Assembly: GCF_900176005.1 (NCBI RefSeq)
Contig: NZ_LT838272.1
Coordinates: forward strand, 2,933,587 to 2,997,586
Origin: Thermanaeromonas toyohensis ToBE
GTDB lineage: Bacteria > Bacillota > DSM-521 > Neomoorellales > Neomoorellaceae
Length of the DNA: 64,000 nucleotides
Direction of reading: 5' to 3'
The notes under the pieces are model-generated. The model was not told the DNA's origin, did no database searches, and saw only the letters and a list, made by a program, of their open reading frames with translations. The position numbers and the translations under genes were made by a program. The first letter of the stretch is position 1; the number at the start of each line of letters is the position of its first letter. Of the stretch, positions 52,021 through 60,606 are shown in pieces.

Positions 52021-52788
52021 CTATCTTATTGCCGGCCACAACACGTGCCAGATAATATCAGACCAGAAATGAACGCCCACCGCGGCCACCAGGCCGCAAC
52101 GGATATACTGCCAGCCCGCCAGGAGTCCTGCTATGCCGTTAAGAAGAAATACCTCGGCCAGAACAAGGTGCGGGATGGCGGCCGGACTTGGGAGTTTTAA
52201 AAGGAAGGCCACTGCCGGCAGATGGGCGGCCGCAAAGGCGAGGGCCGCAAATATATTCCCCAGCCATAACGCCACCCCGGTGGTCTCCCGGCGCTGCAAG
52301 AATAGGTTAAGTAAAAAGTTAAGTAAAAATGCCAATAATCCCAGTACGAACAGCCGGAACACGATCTCCTCGCCGATCCCTGCGGTGGCCGAAGCAAGGA
52401 GCGACAATGGGAAGGAAGGGTGAGGGAGCCCATCCCACCCCAGGCTTAGGGCGAACAGCCGGTCGAGCACTACCAATACGTTTCCTGCCACCAAACCGGT
52501 GACAAGCGGCGCGACTATCCATAACCTTAAGCCGGCATCCGGGCGGTAAATCCCCGGTAGACCCAGCCGCCGGGCGAACCAGAAGCCTACCATCCCCAAT
52601 AGACCATAAACTGCTAGAATTAGACCTGCGCTGACCAGGGCTAGCTGCCATTGCGGTATCGCGGGCCAGGTTGCCTGGGGAGCAATTTCTTTCGGCGGTA
52701 TCCGTAAATAAGTGATTAACACTAGCAAGGCATTGGTTACGAGCAACCCCCCAAAGGTTTTCATTTGCGAGCGAAGATCGGCTCTCAT
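52021..52788 (-). CDS. CPBP-family intramembrane metalloprotease (CAAX protease-like)
   Basis: About 255 residues with about eight hydrophobic segments. The active-site EExxxR motif is GIGEEIVFRLFVLG (E140, E141, R145), and the second motif supplies His in 'ALAFAAAHLPAV'. A further 'FWSDIIWH' near the C-terminus fits the last conserved motif. Bacterial CPBP proteins act in peptide or bacteriocin processing and immunity, or in signalling. The ATG at 52788 has GAGGAGG 9 nt upstream. It is downstream of an ABC-2 type exporter pair on the same strand. Confidence 0.88.
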   Translation of the reverse strand: MRADLRSQMKTFGGLLVTNALLVLITYLRIPPKEIAPQATWPAIPQWQLALVSAGLILAVYGLLGMVGFWFARRLGLPGIYRPDAGLRLWIVAPLVTGLVAGNVLVVLDRLFALSLGWDGLPHPSFPLSLLASATAGIGEEIVFRLFVLGLLAFLLNFLLNLFLQRRETTGVALWLGNIFAALAFAAAHLPAVAFLLKLPSPAAIPHLVLAEVFLLNGIAGLLAGWQYIRCGLVAAVGVHFWSDIIWHVLWPAIR

Positions 52789-52892
52789 ACTACGCTCCCT
52801 CCTCAATTAGGCAGCGGCACGGTTAAGGAATAGCAATCCGGGCCCACAGGACTGCATTTGCTTCCGGCTACTCTGGTATTTGATGATCCTTT

Positions 52893-53711
52893 TTATATCC
52901 TGCTAATCAAGTGGTTGCGAGAAAAGGTGCGCACCGCTAAAATCATCAGCACTCCATCAACTACCCATAAGCCCAAGCCGATGAGCAATGCCACGCCGGT
53001 ACTTAAGTATAGAACTCCTGTTACCTGGCTGGCCACCAAGGCCAGGATAAGGATCACCAAGGATCCTGTTAGTTGGTAGGCCTCCATAAAAGTGCGGACG
53101 CGGGAGGAAATGAGTACCGTCACTACAGTTCCTAGGGTTGCAACGGCTGGTGTCACCCAAAACATCAAAGGCCACCAGGGCGCGGTAGGAAACCAGATAC
53201 GCCCCATCACCTGCCAGCTTGCAGCGTTAACCACCACCGTATAGATGAGGAAATTCAACCAGGTTAGGGCCAGCGCAGGAGCTATGGAGGCCAGCACTTT
53301 GCCTAAGAAAAGTTCCCCGTCGCTTAAGGGCGTGTAGAGCAAAGCTTCTAGGGTTTGGCGCTCCCTCTCGCCCACAAAGGAATCTGCTCCTACCATACTG
53401 GCAAACATCAAGGGTATAATGAGGAACAGCGGTGCCAGGAAGAATCCCGTTATCAATACCACCCAGAGCTGTTGTCCGTTTAACCCGGCAAACTTTTCGG
53501 CCATAAAAGGGGGTAGTCCTCGCTTAGAAAGTAATACGTCCAGCGGGGGGCTGGATGCCGAAGGAAACAGCGCAGGCAACAGGACTACCGCCAAAGGCAG
53601 GAGAACCGTAAAGATAAGCGGCACGAAGACGGCCGGCATCCAAGCCGCGCGGTTCTGCTTGGCTTCTTTGAGGTCTTTAAGGGCAATAGTGTACAGTATC
53701 TGCCAGTTCAT
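52893..53711 (-). CDS. ABC-2 type transporter permease (NatB-like)
   Basis: A 272-residue permease with six hydrophobic segments. 'IALKDLKEAKQNRAAWM' precedes the first helix, and 'ERERQTLEALLYTPLSDGELFLGKVLA' is the cytosolic coupling segment typical of ABC-2 exporters of the NatB/YhaP kind. It overlaps its ATPase gene by 4 bp. It may export Na+, an antibiotic or a peptide; the adjacent CPBP protease would favour a peptide, but that is inference. Confidence 0.85.
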   Translation of the reverse strand: MNWQILYTIALKDLKEAKQNRAAWMPAVFVPLIFTVLLPLAVVLLPALFPSASSPPLDVLLSKRGLPPFMAEKFAGLNGQQLWVVLITGFFLAPLFLIIPLMFASMVGADSFVGERERQTLEALLYTPLSDGELFLGKVLASIAPALALTWLNFLIYTVVVNAASWQVMGRIWFPTAPWWPLMFWVTPAVATLGTVVTVLISSRVRTFMEAYQLTGSLVILILALVASQVTGVLYLSTGVALLIGLGLWVVDGVLMILAVRTFSRNHLISRI

Positions 53712-54697
53712 CCCTTCACCACCTTCTCTTTATTTTCCCGACCGCTACCGTCAAGCCCAGCCTGGGCGATGTACCGCTGCTGTAGTTCAAGGTAAATCTC
53801 CTCCAGGGAACGTTCGCGGGGATTGACCCTCAAAATCTGACCGCCCCGGCGGGCCACCTCGGCCACTATGTAAGGTATCCTTTCGCGTCTATTTACTTGT
53901 ACAGCTAGGTGGGTATGGTTGAGCACTACTTCCTTGACACCGGGAATAGCCCGCAAAGAGCTGATTAAGTTCTCCGGCGGCAAAGCCCAAAGTTCCAGGT
54001 CTACCCAGGAGGCAGGCCACAGCTTGCGCTCTAGCTCCACCGGGGTACCTAGGGCAAGCAGGTGCCCGCGGTTAAGCACTGCTACCCGGTCGCACAGGTG
54101 CTGAGCTTCGGCCAGGTTATGGGTGCATAAGAATACCGTATGGCCGCTCTGCTTAAGGTCCTTAATCAGTTCGTTCACCTGATGGGAAACCTCAGGATCC
54201 AGACCGGCGGTGGGTTCATCCAGGAAGAGGAGCGGAGGGTCGTGAATAAGGGTCCGGGCCAGGGCCAGCCGCTGCTTCATCCCCTTGCTGAAAGCACCTA
54301 CCTTATCGTCGGCCCGCTCGGATAATCCAAAGGTGGCCAGCAATTTTTCTACGCGGCGGGGCAAAACCGTTGGGGGAACCTGGTACAGAGCTCCAAAGAA
54401 AAGCAAGTTTTCGCGGGCCGTCAGACGTTCATATACCGCTGGTGCTTCTGTAAGCACGCCGGTAAGCTTGCGAACCTTGGTTCCCTGCGTCACAGGGTCT
54501 AGGCCTATGACTAGGGCCCGGCCCCCTGAAGGAGTGAGCACGCCGTTCAGCAGGCGTACCAGGGTGGTTTTGCCAGCACCATTAGGGCCCAATACTCCGA
54601 AGATCTCCCCAACCTTAATACTGAAGGTAACACTGTTTACGGCCACCACTTGACCGAACCTTTTGGTTAGGTTTTCAACCCGGATAACCTCTTGCAA
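53708..54697 (-). CDS. ABC transporter ATP-binding protein
   Basis: A 329-residue ATPase. Walker A is GPNGAGKTT near residue 36, the signature is 'FSKGMKQRLALARTLI', Walker B is 'LLFLDEPTAGLDP', and the switch His is in 'LCTHNLAEAQ'. The C-terminal extension after about 230 has the DUF4162-like shape common in drug/Na+ exporters ('ILRVNPRERSLEEIYLELQQRY'). The start is TTG at 54697. It forms an exporter with the overlapping permease gene. Confidence 0.93.
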   Translation of the reverse strand: MQEVIRVENLTKRFGQVVAVNSVTFSIKVGEIFGVLGPNGAGKTTLVRLLNGVLTPSGGRALVIGLDPVTQGTKVRKLTGVLTEAPAVYERLTARENLLFFGALYQVPPTVLPRRVEKLLATFGLSERADDKVGAFSKGMKQRLALARTLIHDPPLLFLDEPTAGLDPEVSHQVNELIKDLKQSGHTVFLCTHNLAEAQHLCDRVAVLNRGHLLALGTPVELERKLWPASWVDLELWALPPENLISSLRAIPGVKEVVLNHTHLAVQVNRRERIPYIVAEVARRGGQILRVNPRERSLEEIYLELQQRYIAQAGLDGSGRENKEKVVKG

Positions 54698-54865
54698 GCC
54701 TCGCCCACCGCCATTCTTTTAAGAATCAAAGGCTGTTTTAGTTATCCTCCCTACCAGGGGCATAATTATTTTGATAGCCATCGAATTAAATTATAACTTT
54801 TTGCTCCTGATGGATCAAGCCTCCACCAAAAGCTGAAACAGTTGTTGGCTCAAGGAACTGACTAC

Positions 54866-55075
54866 TCAACATCCAATAAACCTTCGGCTTCGGCTACCAG
54901 TGTCGATGTGCCGCACTTTCAGACCGATACTAGGAAATTTACTAAACACCCGTCCACCCACCCAACCCAGGGTGACGCGGTGGTCAAACCATTCAACATA
55001 AGCATACAGGCTGCCGATTACTATAACTGCTAAAGCCACGAGAAAAGCTATCGCCCGCATAATAAGTTTGCTCAT
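54866..55075 (-). CDS. small single-span membrane protein, unknown
   Basis: A 69-residue protein with one hydrophobic helix (residues 5-27) and a basic extracytoplasmic tail. The ATG at 55075 lies 4 nt after the stop of the upstream small frame, with GAGGT overlapping that stop, so translation is likely coupled. No family was recognised. It may be the truncated second half of a larger gene. Confidence 0.45.
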   Translation of the reverse strand: MSKLIMRAIAFLVALAVIVIGSLYAYVEWFDHRVTLGWVGGRVFSKFPSIGLKVRHIDTGSRSRRFIGC

Positions 55076-55079
55076 AATT

Positions 55080-55298
55080 TTACCTCAAAGCAAGGCTACT
55101 CAACATCCCTTTTAAAATGTAAGAGTTCGCTTTTAAGGTGCTGTCTTTGTTGAGAGTTAGCCAAAGGTCATAAACAAATTTATCTTTGAAAATTAAGGCA
55201 TGCTGTTCCAGCAAGGGAGCAGGAAATTTTAGGCTCCAGCCTGGTGGGATCTGAAACGAGAAAGGAAAAGAAGGCGGTTCTATGTTCTCAAGGAGATT
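55080..55298 (-). pseudogene. short protein-like reading frame without a start codon
   Basis: A 72-codon frame opens after a TAG (55299-55301) and reads convincingly like protein ('IPPGWSLKFPAPLLEQHALI', 'FVYDLWLTLNKDSTLKANSY'). It has no ATG/GTG/TTG near its beginning. The first possible start is an ATG ten codons before the end. It overlaps the end of the large gene at 55288-57252 by 11 bp in another frame and leads directly into the 69-residue gene. Probably the remnant of a gene whose 5' part is lost. Confidence 0.45.
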
Positions 55299-57252
55299 CT
55301 ACCTCCGTCACCTTAAGAACCGGCCCCCGCATATAGAAGTTAACCCCGTCCAGCAAAATCCCACGGACAGTCACCTGTTGGCTAGCTTTGGCTTCTAGAA
55401 AAGCTTTTATAGTCTCATTTCCTTCTTGGGGAATAAGGACCAACCGCCCTTCTCTCGTTTCCAGCTCAAAGTGACGCCCTTCGACCTCGCTTATCTTAAG
55501 GGTGCCCGTAAATTGGGCTAGTTTAGTTGCAGAATAAATGCTCACCCAAGGCGGAAGGTAATTTCCGTAGTAACCGAGGGTACCCACCAGCCCTTTTACC
55601 AGCTCTACCTCGGACCCCGCAGGAAGCAGCTTGCTCCAAAGGGAACTCCGGTTGTAGTTAGTTAGGCGCAAGTAAAACAAGTACCGCCCGTTGGAAGAAA
55701 CCATAGGCACAGAAGCAGAGCTGTTTGCTGATCCATCGGTTAAAGCTCGCACGCCAATACCCTCACTCCAGCAATAGATCTTCTGCCCAGGCACAAGCCC
55801 CCCTTCGAGTATATCCTTTCCCCAGGGATATGCTTCTGGTCCCCGGCAGAATAGCAGGGTAGGGATAGGCATAGAAGTCCACACCGGATTAGTATCCACC
55901 TGTCCTTCCTGCCCTAGGTTTATAATTTTCCCCCCAGCACTCATGTCTACAATGTGCAGTTTCTTGTTCACCGTGGCTTCCCTTCCCGTACCTGCGATGT
56001 AAGCCAGCAGGTTACCATCCGGCGACCACACCAGCCAATCCTGATACGGCAACCCCGTACCTAAAACCAAAGGTTTAGCAGGCTGCTTTAGATCCAGCAC
56101 TTCAATCGGTACGCCGTCACTAGATAAGGAAGCCGAGTTGAATCTTAAATAGTAAGCCAAGTAACGCCCATTAGGAGACCACTTAAGCCCAGTAGCCACC
56201 CAGAGGAAGATGGGTTCCTTTGCTCGCTCTACCGGGCTACCTAAAGTGAGCAAGTTAGTCCGTTCCCCGCTTAGAAACACGCGTTCAATGTGCAATGGGT
56301 GCTGTTCATCTCGCGGGAAAGACACAGCCAGGCTTCGGCCATCAGGAGCCCAAGCATAATCTATTACCCTGCTTTTATCGGGCAATAGTATCTCAACAGT
56401 CACTTTGTCCCCAGCTAAAGTAGCAATTTTTAAATTGTAATCGGGGTTGTCTCCGGGTTCCTGGGTGCTAAAAGCGATCTTATTGGCGACCGGCGACCAG
56501 CTTGGTCTCCCCCATACCGGTTTAGAATCCACCTTAAAAGCCTGGGTACCATCCCCCCTAGTCACCCATAGGTACCAAGGTGCGCCTTCAAAAGCTTGGT
56601 GGAGATACATTAGCCACTGGCCATCAAAGGACCAACCCAAGATCTGGACTATACCTTCGTGGGTTATCCGCATGGGCTTTGCTCCAGCCTCTAGGCCCTC
56701 TACAAGCCACAAATGCCCGTTGCTAGTAAATGCTACTTTAGCAGGAAAATCTCCGTAGTAGACCCTTTGGGGAACTGTAAGTTCTTCCGGGATCTTTAAT
56801 AAGACCAGATTATTCTTACCCTCCCATTGCACTTCCATGCCCAGGGCTTCCGCTACAGCCCTTAAAGGTACTAGGACCCTGCCGCGCATATTCTGTACAG
56901 GAAGGCCCAGTTCTATAGCCTTGCCATTTAAATAGGCCTTTGGACTACCGACAACTAGTTTAAGTCTAGTATTGCCGCCTTTGGTAACAATTACAGAATC
57001 CGTTCCTTCTTCCCACTGCACTTTATACCCTAGAGCTTCAAAGGTGCTGCGCACGGGTACTAAAAGGCGGTCGGATATAAAAATAGGGGTAATATCTAGC
57101 CTTTGCTCTTCCCCGTTAGCCCAAATAACATTAAGCCCAACCTTTGTAACGCCACCTTCGCATGAAACAGCACCGTACCCGGCTACTCCTATCCCACCTA
57201 ATGCTCCCATAAACGTTACTGCCAAAAACATCGTTAAAGCAACTAGCCTCAT
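55288..57252 (-). CDS. secreted protein: copper amine oxidase N-terminal (stalk) domain plus beta-propeller repeats
   Basis: A 654-residue exported protein. A signal peptide covers residues 1-30. Residues about 50-155 hold the duplicated copper-amine-oxidase-N1/stalk domain ('RLLVPVRSTFEALGYKVQWEEG', 'RVLVPLRAVAEALGMEVQWEG'), common in clostridial cell-surface proteins. Residues about 165-560 contain TolB/WD40-like blades ('FDGQWLMYLHQ', 'WSPVANKIAFSTQ', 'WSPNGRYLAYYL', 'WSPDGNLLAYIAG'). The last 70 residues form a small beta domain. No enzyme active site is visible, so a surface binding or structural role is likely. Two small frames follow on the same strand. Confidence 0.85.
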   Translation of the reverse strand: MRLVALTMFLAVTFMGALGGIGVAGYGAVSCEGGVTKVGLNVIWANGEEQRLDITPIFISDRLLVPVRSTFEALGYKVQWEEGTDSVIVTKGGNTRLKLVVGSPKAYLNGKAIELGLPVQNMRGRVLVPLRAVAEALGMEVQWEGKNNLVLLKIPEELTVPQRVYYGDFPAKVAFTSNGHLWLVEGLEAGAKPMRITHEGIVQILGWSFDGQWLMYLHQAFEGAPWYLWVTRGDGTQAFKVDSKPVWGRPSWSPVANKIAFSTQEPGDNPDYNLKIATLAGDKVTVEILLPDKSRVIDYAWAPDGRSLAVSFPRDEQHPLHIERVFLSGERTNLLTLGSPVERAKEPIFLWVATGLKWSPNGRYLAYYLRFNSASLSSDGVPIEVLDLKQPAKPLVLGTGLPYQDWLVWSPDGNLLAYIAGTGREATVNKKLHIVDMSAGGKIINLGQEGQVDTNPVWTSMPIPTLLFCRGPEAYPWGKDILEGGLVPGQKIYCWSEGIGVRALTDGSANSSASVPMVSSNGRYLFYLRLTNYNRSSLWSKLLPAGSEVELVKGLVGTLGYYGNYLPPWVSIYSATKLAQFTGTLKISEVEGRHFELETREGRLVLIPQEGNETIKAFLEAKASQQVTVRGILLDGVNFYMRGPVLKVTEVESP

Positions 57253-57516
57253 AAAGAAACCTACTCCTTTTCCTAAAATATAATTTTCCTAAAAATATAA
57301 CACTGCCGGAGGAAGTTTTGTGGCACTCATGGTGCAAGTTCCAATTAGTACAATTTGCTATATCTTCCATAAATCCTTCTTGTTACCTGAATAATATTCG
57401 CCTCCAACCTCCTTTTAACAAGACCCAGTTGACCGATTCATACAATTTACCCCAAATTTTCCGGCGCTTTTCTGTGAAATCATCAATTCTAAAGACTGGC
57501 TCTTAGCATTATCCGC

Positions 57517-57546
57517 TTGACAAAATACTTTCTTCCATAATATACT
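57517..57546 (+). promoter_or_regulatory. sigma-A promoter for the membrane protein/regulator pair
   Basis: A consensus TTGACA (57517-57522) and TATACT (57541-57546) are 18 bp apart; shifted -10 readings such as TAATAT give 17 bp. AAAGGAGG and the start codon follow about 40 bp later. Confidence 0.75.
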
Positions 57547-57560
57547 TTGTATTGCAAAGT
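57544..57560. promoter_or_regulatory. palindromic operator candidate over the -10 and transcription start
   Basis: ACTTTG (57544-57549) and CAAAGT (57555-57560) form a 6-bp inverted repeat with a 5-bp centre, overlapping the end of the -10 hexamer and the expected start of transcription. This suits repression by the winged-helix protein encoded as second gene of the same transcript. Confidence 0.5.
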
Positions 57561-57583
57561 TACCCAAAGGAGGAATACACTTG

Positions 57584-58186
57584 ATGAAGCCTGAAAATGT
57601 CCACCAAAGCCTAGCACTAATTCAGGAAACCCTGGTCAGGATGCGCCGGGAGTTTTTTTCTCCCGACGGTCCTGTCTATAGGTGCTGGGGGTTCACATGG
57701 GGCATCGCTTTCGCCCTCACCCACCTGCTGGTCTCCCATAGAGACTGGGTCGGGCCGTGGATGGGGGTGGCTATTAGCTCAACCTGGATGGTTGCCATTC
57801 TGGTTGCGATGGCCTACACTTATCGCCACTACGCTGGTCTACGGGACGTTTCGTCGCCGGCGGGACGTCGTATCTGGTTGGTCTGGATGATCGCCTTTCT
57901 CCTGTTGCTCCTAACCGTTGGCCTAACAGGTTCCTCCAACTGGCTGGTGGGTATCTGGGCCGTCTACACCGTCAGCATTCTCTATCTTATGATGGGGGCG
58001 CTGTACTTTGATAACCTGCAGATGGGTACTGGTCTGTGGCTCGGGCTGGCTAACCTGTTTGCGGCGTGGCTGGGGGAGGGTGTCTACGACCTGGCCATGG
58101 CACTGCTAGGGGGAGGCGGTCTGATCGTGGCAGGATTGCTCCACGATCGGATTCGCGCTGGCAGGGACGACCAGGAGCCACGATGA
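57584..58186 (+). CDS. membrane protein of unknown function, partner of a winged-helix regulator
   Basis: About 200 residues. A soluble N-terminus ('VHQSLALIQETLVRMRREFF') is followed by six hydrophobic segments and a basic tail. The ATG at 57584 has AAAGGAGG 10 nt upstream; TTG at 57581 is also possible. It overlaps the downstream regulator gene by 4 bp. Small membrane proteins paired with such regulators often act as sensors or resistance factors, but no family was recognised. Its GC-rich wording differs from the AT-rich promoter region before it. Confidence 0.7.
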   Translation: MKPENVHQSLALIQETLVRMRREFFSPDGPVYRCWGFTWGIAFALTHLLVSHRDWVGPWMGVAISSTWMVAILVAMAYTYRHYAGLRDVSSPAGRRIWLVWMIAFLLLLLTVGLTGSSNWLVGIWAVYTVSILYLMMGALYFDNLQMGTGLWLGLANLFAAWLGEGVYDLAMALLGGGGLIVAGLLHDRIRAGRDDQEPR

Positions 58187-58539
58187 TGGAAATGGTTGGG
58201 GGCCCCTTTTCTTTACCACATCTCGACGAAAACATCCACCCGCCAGCGCGACTGCAAATCATGACCGTGCTTTGTGGGTTGCCGGAACGTGATCGCATCG
58301 CCTTTACCAAGCTTCAGGAGCTTTTGGGCTTCTCGGCGGGAAATTTAAGCACTTGCCTGGCACGGCTGGAGCAAGTCGGCTACGTTAGGATGGAGAAAGC
58401 CTTTCGCGGGAAACGGCCTGTCACGTGGATCGCAGCAACGCGGCGGGGGCGCCAGGCCTTCGAGGAGTACATTCAGGCTCTTCGCCGCTACCTTAACGAG
58501 GTAGATGCGATAAGGCTCCAGGGCGGAGGATCTGGTTAA
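58183..58539 (+). CDS. winged-helix transcriptional regulator (ArsR/MarR-like, 'winged helix DNA-binding domain')
   Basis: About 118 residues. 'HPPARLQIMTVLCGLPERDRIAFTKLQELLGFSAGNLSTCLARLEQVGYVRMEK' is a winged helix with the recognition helix at 'SAGNLSTCLARLE', followed by the wing 'GKRPVTWIAATRRG' and a dimerisation helix. The start is ATG at 58183 (or 58186) with AGGAG upstream, overlapping the membrane-protein gene. It probably represses its own operon through the palindrome at 57544-57560. Confidence 0.83.
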   Translation: MMEMVGGPFSLPHLDENIHPPARLQIMTVLCGLPERDRIAFTKLQELLGFSAGNLSTCLARLEQVGYVRMEKAFRGKRPVTWIAATRRGRQAFEEYIQALRRYLNEVDAIRLQGGGSG

Positions 58540-58836
58540 GGATTGCCATGGTGATTCCTTTGCGCCACGAAGTTTGCCTGTCAAGGAAGGCCGCCCCGGA
58601 TTGATTGGTTATCATCCCCCTAGGAGAGGCAAGATAATATAGCATTCAGAAATAGAATTATCCCCTTTACGCTACCATAGCAAATAAAAGCATAACATAC
58701 CACCTATTCCTTGACCTAACACGTTTGGAACTCAACTTTTTTCCCTAGATCTCAGGCTTGCTTAATATTTCCTTTAATGTATTTGTTCCTGGAAGCAAGG
58801 TTTTTACCCTCCTTAAGCTTCTTCTAGGATTTAAAT

Positions 58837-59574
58837 TCAAGTAAGGCTTCCCAAAAACTTAGCCGCCTCTTTATCTACAATTACCACTAGCCCTGGATGG
58901 AGCTGGAGTATAGAGGCAGGTACACTTTTATCTACCGGACCTTTTAAAGCCCTAGCTATTATGTTAGCTTTGCTCTCCCCATAGGCTAAAAGAAGTATCC
59001 GGTTAGCCCTCATTATGGTCTTTATGCCCATGGTAAGGGCAAACCCCGGTATACCTTCCCCTCCTTCTTCTTCGTTGTCTTTTATGGTCTCCGGGGTAAG
59101 CTGGGCCAGATGGGTTAGGCTCCCCCATTCGGTACCCGGTTCGTTAAAACCTATGTGGCCGTTACTACCTATCCCTAAAACTTGCAGGTCTATACCCCCT
59201 GCTTCCCTTATGGCTTCTTCGTATCTTCGGCATTCTTCCTCTATGTCTTGGGCTCCCCCATCAGGAAGATGTATGTTTCCCCGGGGTATGTTTAGGTGTT
59301 TAAAAAGGTTTTCCCACATGTAGTAGTGAAAGCTCCGCTTGTCTTCGGGAGAAATACCATAGTATTCGTCTAGGTTGAAGGTTTTTACCCGGGAAAAATC
59401 AAGCCCTTCTTCTTGGTGTAGCCTTATTAGTTCGCGGTATAGCCCTAAGGGGGTTTTGCCTGTGGCTAGTCCTAGTACGGTGGTAGGTTTTTCCTTTATC
59501 TGTTCTGCTACTCTTAAGGCTGCCTTCCTACTTAGGTCTTGGTAGTCTTCTGCTATTATTAGCTCAGGATGCAC
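58837..59574 (-). CDS. nagB: glucosamine-6-phosphate deaminase
   Basis: A 245-residue NagB converting glucosamine-6-phosphate to fructose-6-phosphate and ammonia. Motifs: 'VLGLATGKTPLGLYRELI' (phosphate loop), 'FNLDEYYGI' with the catalytic Asp, and 'GIGSNGHIGFNEPG' with the catalytic His. It lacks the allosteric C-terminus of the E. coli enzyme, as usual in Gram-positives. It is the last gene of an amino-sugar operon. The deacetylase gene nagA, normally beside it, is reduced to a remnant. Confidence 0.96.
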   Translation of the reverse strand: MHPELIIAEDYQDLSRKAALRVAEQIKEKPTTVLGLATGKTPLGLYRELIRLHQEEGLDFSRVKTFNLDEYYGISPEDKRSFHYYMWENLFKHLNIPRGNIHLPDGGAQDIEEECRRYEEAIREAGGIDLQVLGIGSNGHIGFNEPGTEWGSLTHLAQLTPETIKDNEEEGGEGIPGFALTMGIKTIMRANRILLLAYGESKANIIARALKGPVDKSVPASILQLHPGLVVIVDKEAAKFLGSLT

Positions 59575-59602
59575 TCTTTATCTTCCCTCCTTAGGCTTCT
59601 TT

Positions 59603-59677
59603 TCAGGTATGGTATATTATCTCCCCTTTTATCATGGTGAGTTTTACTTCCCAGTTGGGGTTCAAGATTATTTCCCT
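59603..59677 (-). pseudogene. nagA: C-terminal remnant of nagA (N-acetylglucosamine-6-phosphate deacetylase)
   Basis: After an in-frame TAA (59678-59680) about 24 codons read 'EIILNPNWEVKLTMIKGEIIYHT' and a stop. This matches the end of NagA, where 'DADIVvLd.nwevk.TivkGeivy' is typical. It is placed just upstream of nagB on the same strand, where nagA would be expected. The rest of nagA is missing between nagB and the permease genes. Confidence 0.65.
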
Positions 59678-59784
59678 TTACTTCCGCTTCTCCTCCGCCA
59701 TGTATGTGTAGGTATTAATTTGGTGGGGTGTGTATACCCGGCTCGCTGTTATTAGTATCTTTTTCTTCTTCCCACTTGCCCCTT

Positions 59785-60606
59785 TTATCCTTTTACTGCT
59801 CCCATTGAAAGTCCTTTTACAAGATAACGTTGCACGAACAAGGCAAAAACAAGCGGAGGGATCACAGAAAGGGAGACAGCAGCTGCAATATCTCCCCATC
59901 GAATACCGTAAGCTTGTATAAATAGCGTTGACCCCACTGTTACGGTTGTTGCTTTTACATCGCTTAAAATACGGACAAATAAAAATTCATTCCAAGTAAA
60001 TATGAACGCTAGAATAGCCGCCGCTGCTGCTCCAGGTGCAATGAGAGGAAATACAATGCGCGTTAGAATTCCGTAAGTGGAACATCCATCAATCATGGCT
60101 GCTTCCTCTACTTCCCTGGGAAATTCTTGAATAGAACCTACAAGAAGCATTAAAGTGAGCGGAGTATTCATAATAATTCCTACCCAAATCAATCCTACTC
60201 GGGTATCTAATAAATTTAAAAACTGGAACATCATATAGTAGGGAATAGCAAAAACTATAGGAGGCAATAACCGCAAACTTACTACAAAAGGAAAAAATCG
60301 CTTTCTACCAACACCCATTCTGACTATAGCATAAGCAGCTGGAAGACTCAGCAGTACAGCTCCAATACTTGCCCCAAATGCTATAATAAAGCTATTTGCA
60401 AAAAACAGCCCAAACGGATAACCTGAACCATAAAACACATTTTGGTAGTGCTCAAGTGTTGGTGAAAATATCCATTTAGGAGGAAAAGAAGAAATATCAG
60501 CGTCGCTTTTTAAAGAGGTTAAAAAAGCTATTGCCAAAGGAGAGCTAAAGGTTACCACGGTAATTAGTAGAACAATCCCAAAAGCAATATTTCTCAACGT
60601 CCTCAC
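59785..60606 (-). CDS. ABC sugar transporter permease, MalG-like
   Basis: A 273-residue CUT1-family permease with six helices. The cytosolic EAA loop reads 'EEAAMIDGCSTYGILTRIVFPLIAPG' near residue 170. The start is GTG at 60606, overlapping the first permease by 4 bp. It is the inner-membrane half of an amino-sugar or oligosaccharide importer; the ATPase is not in the operon, so a shared MsmX-type ATPase is likely. Confidence 0.93.
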   Translation of the reverse strand: MRTLRNIAFGIVLLITVVTFSSPLAIAFLTSLKSDADISSFPPKWIFSPTLEHYQNVFYGSGYPFGLFFANSFIIAFGASIGAVLLSLPAAYAIVRMGVGRKRFFPFVVSLRLLPPIVFAIPYYMMFQFLNLLDTRVGLIWVGIIMNTPLTLMLLVGSIQEFPREVEEAAMIDGCSTYGILTRIVFPLIAPGAAAAAILAFIFTWNEFLFVRILSDVKATTVTVGSTLFIQAYGIRWGDIAAAVSLSVIPPLVFALFVQRYLVKGLSMGAVKG

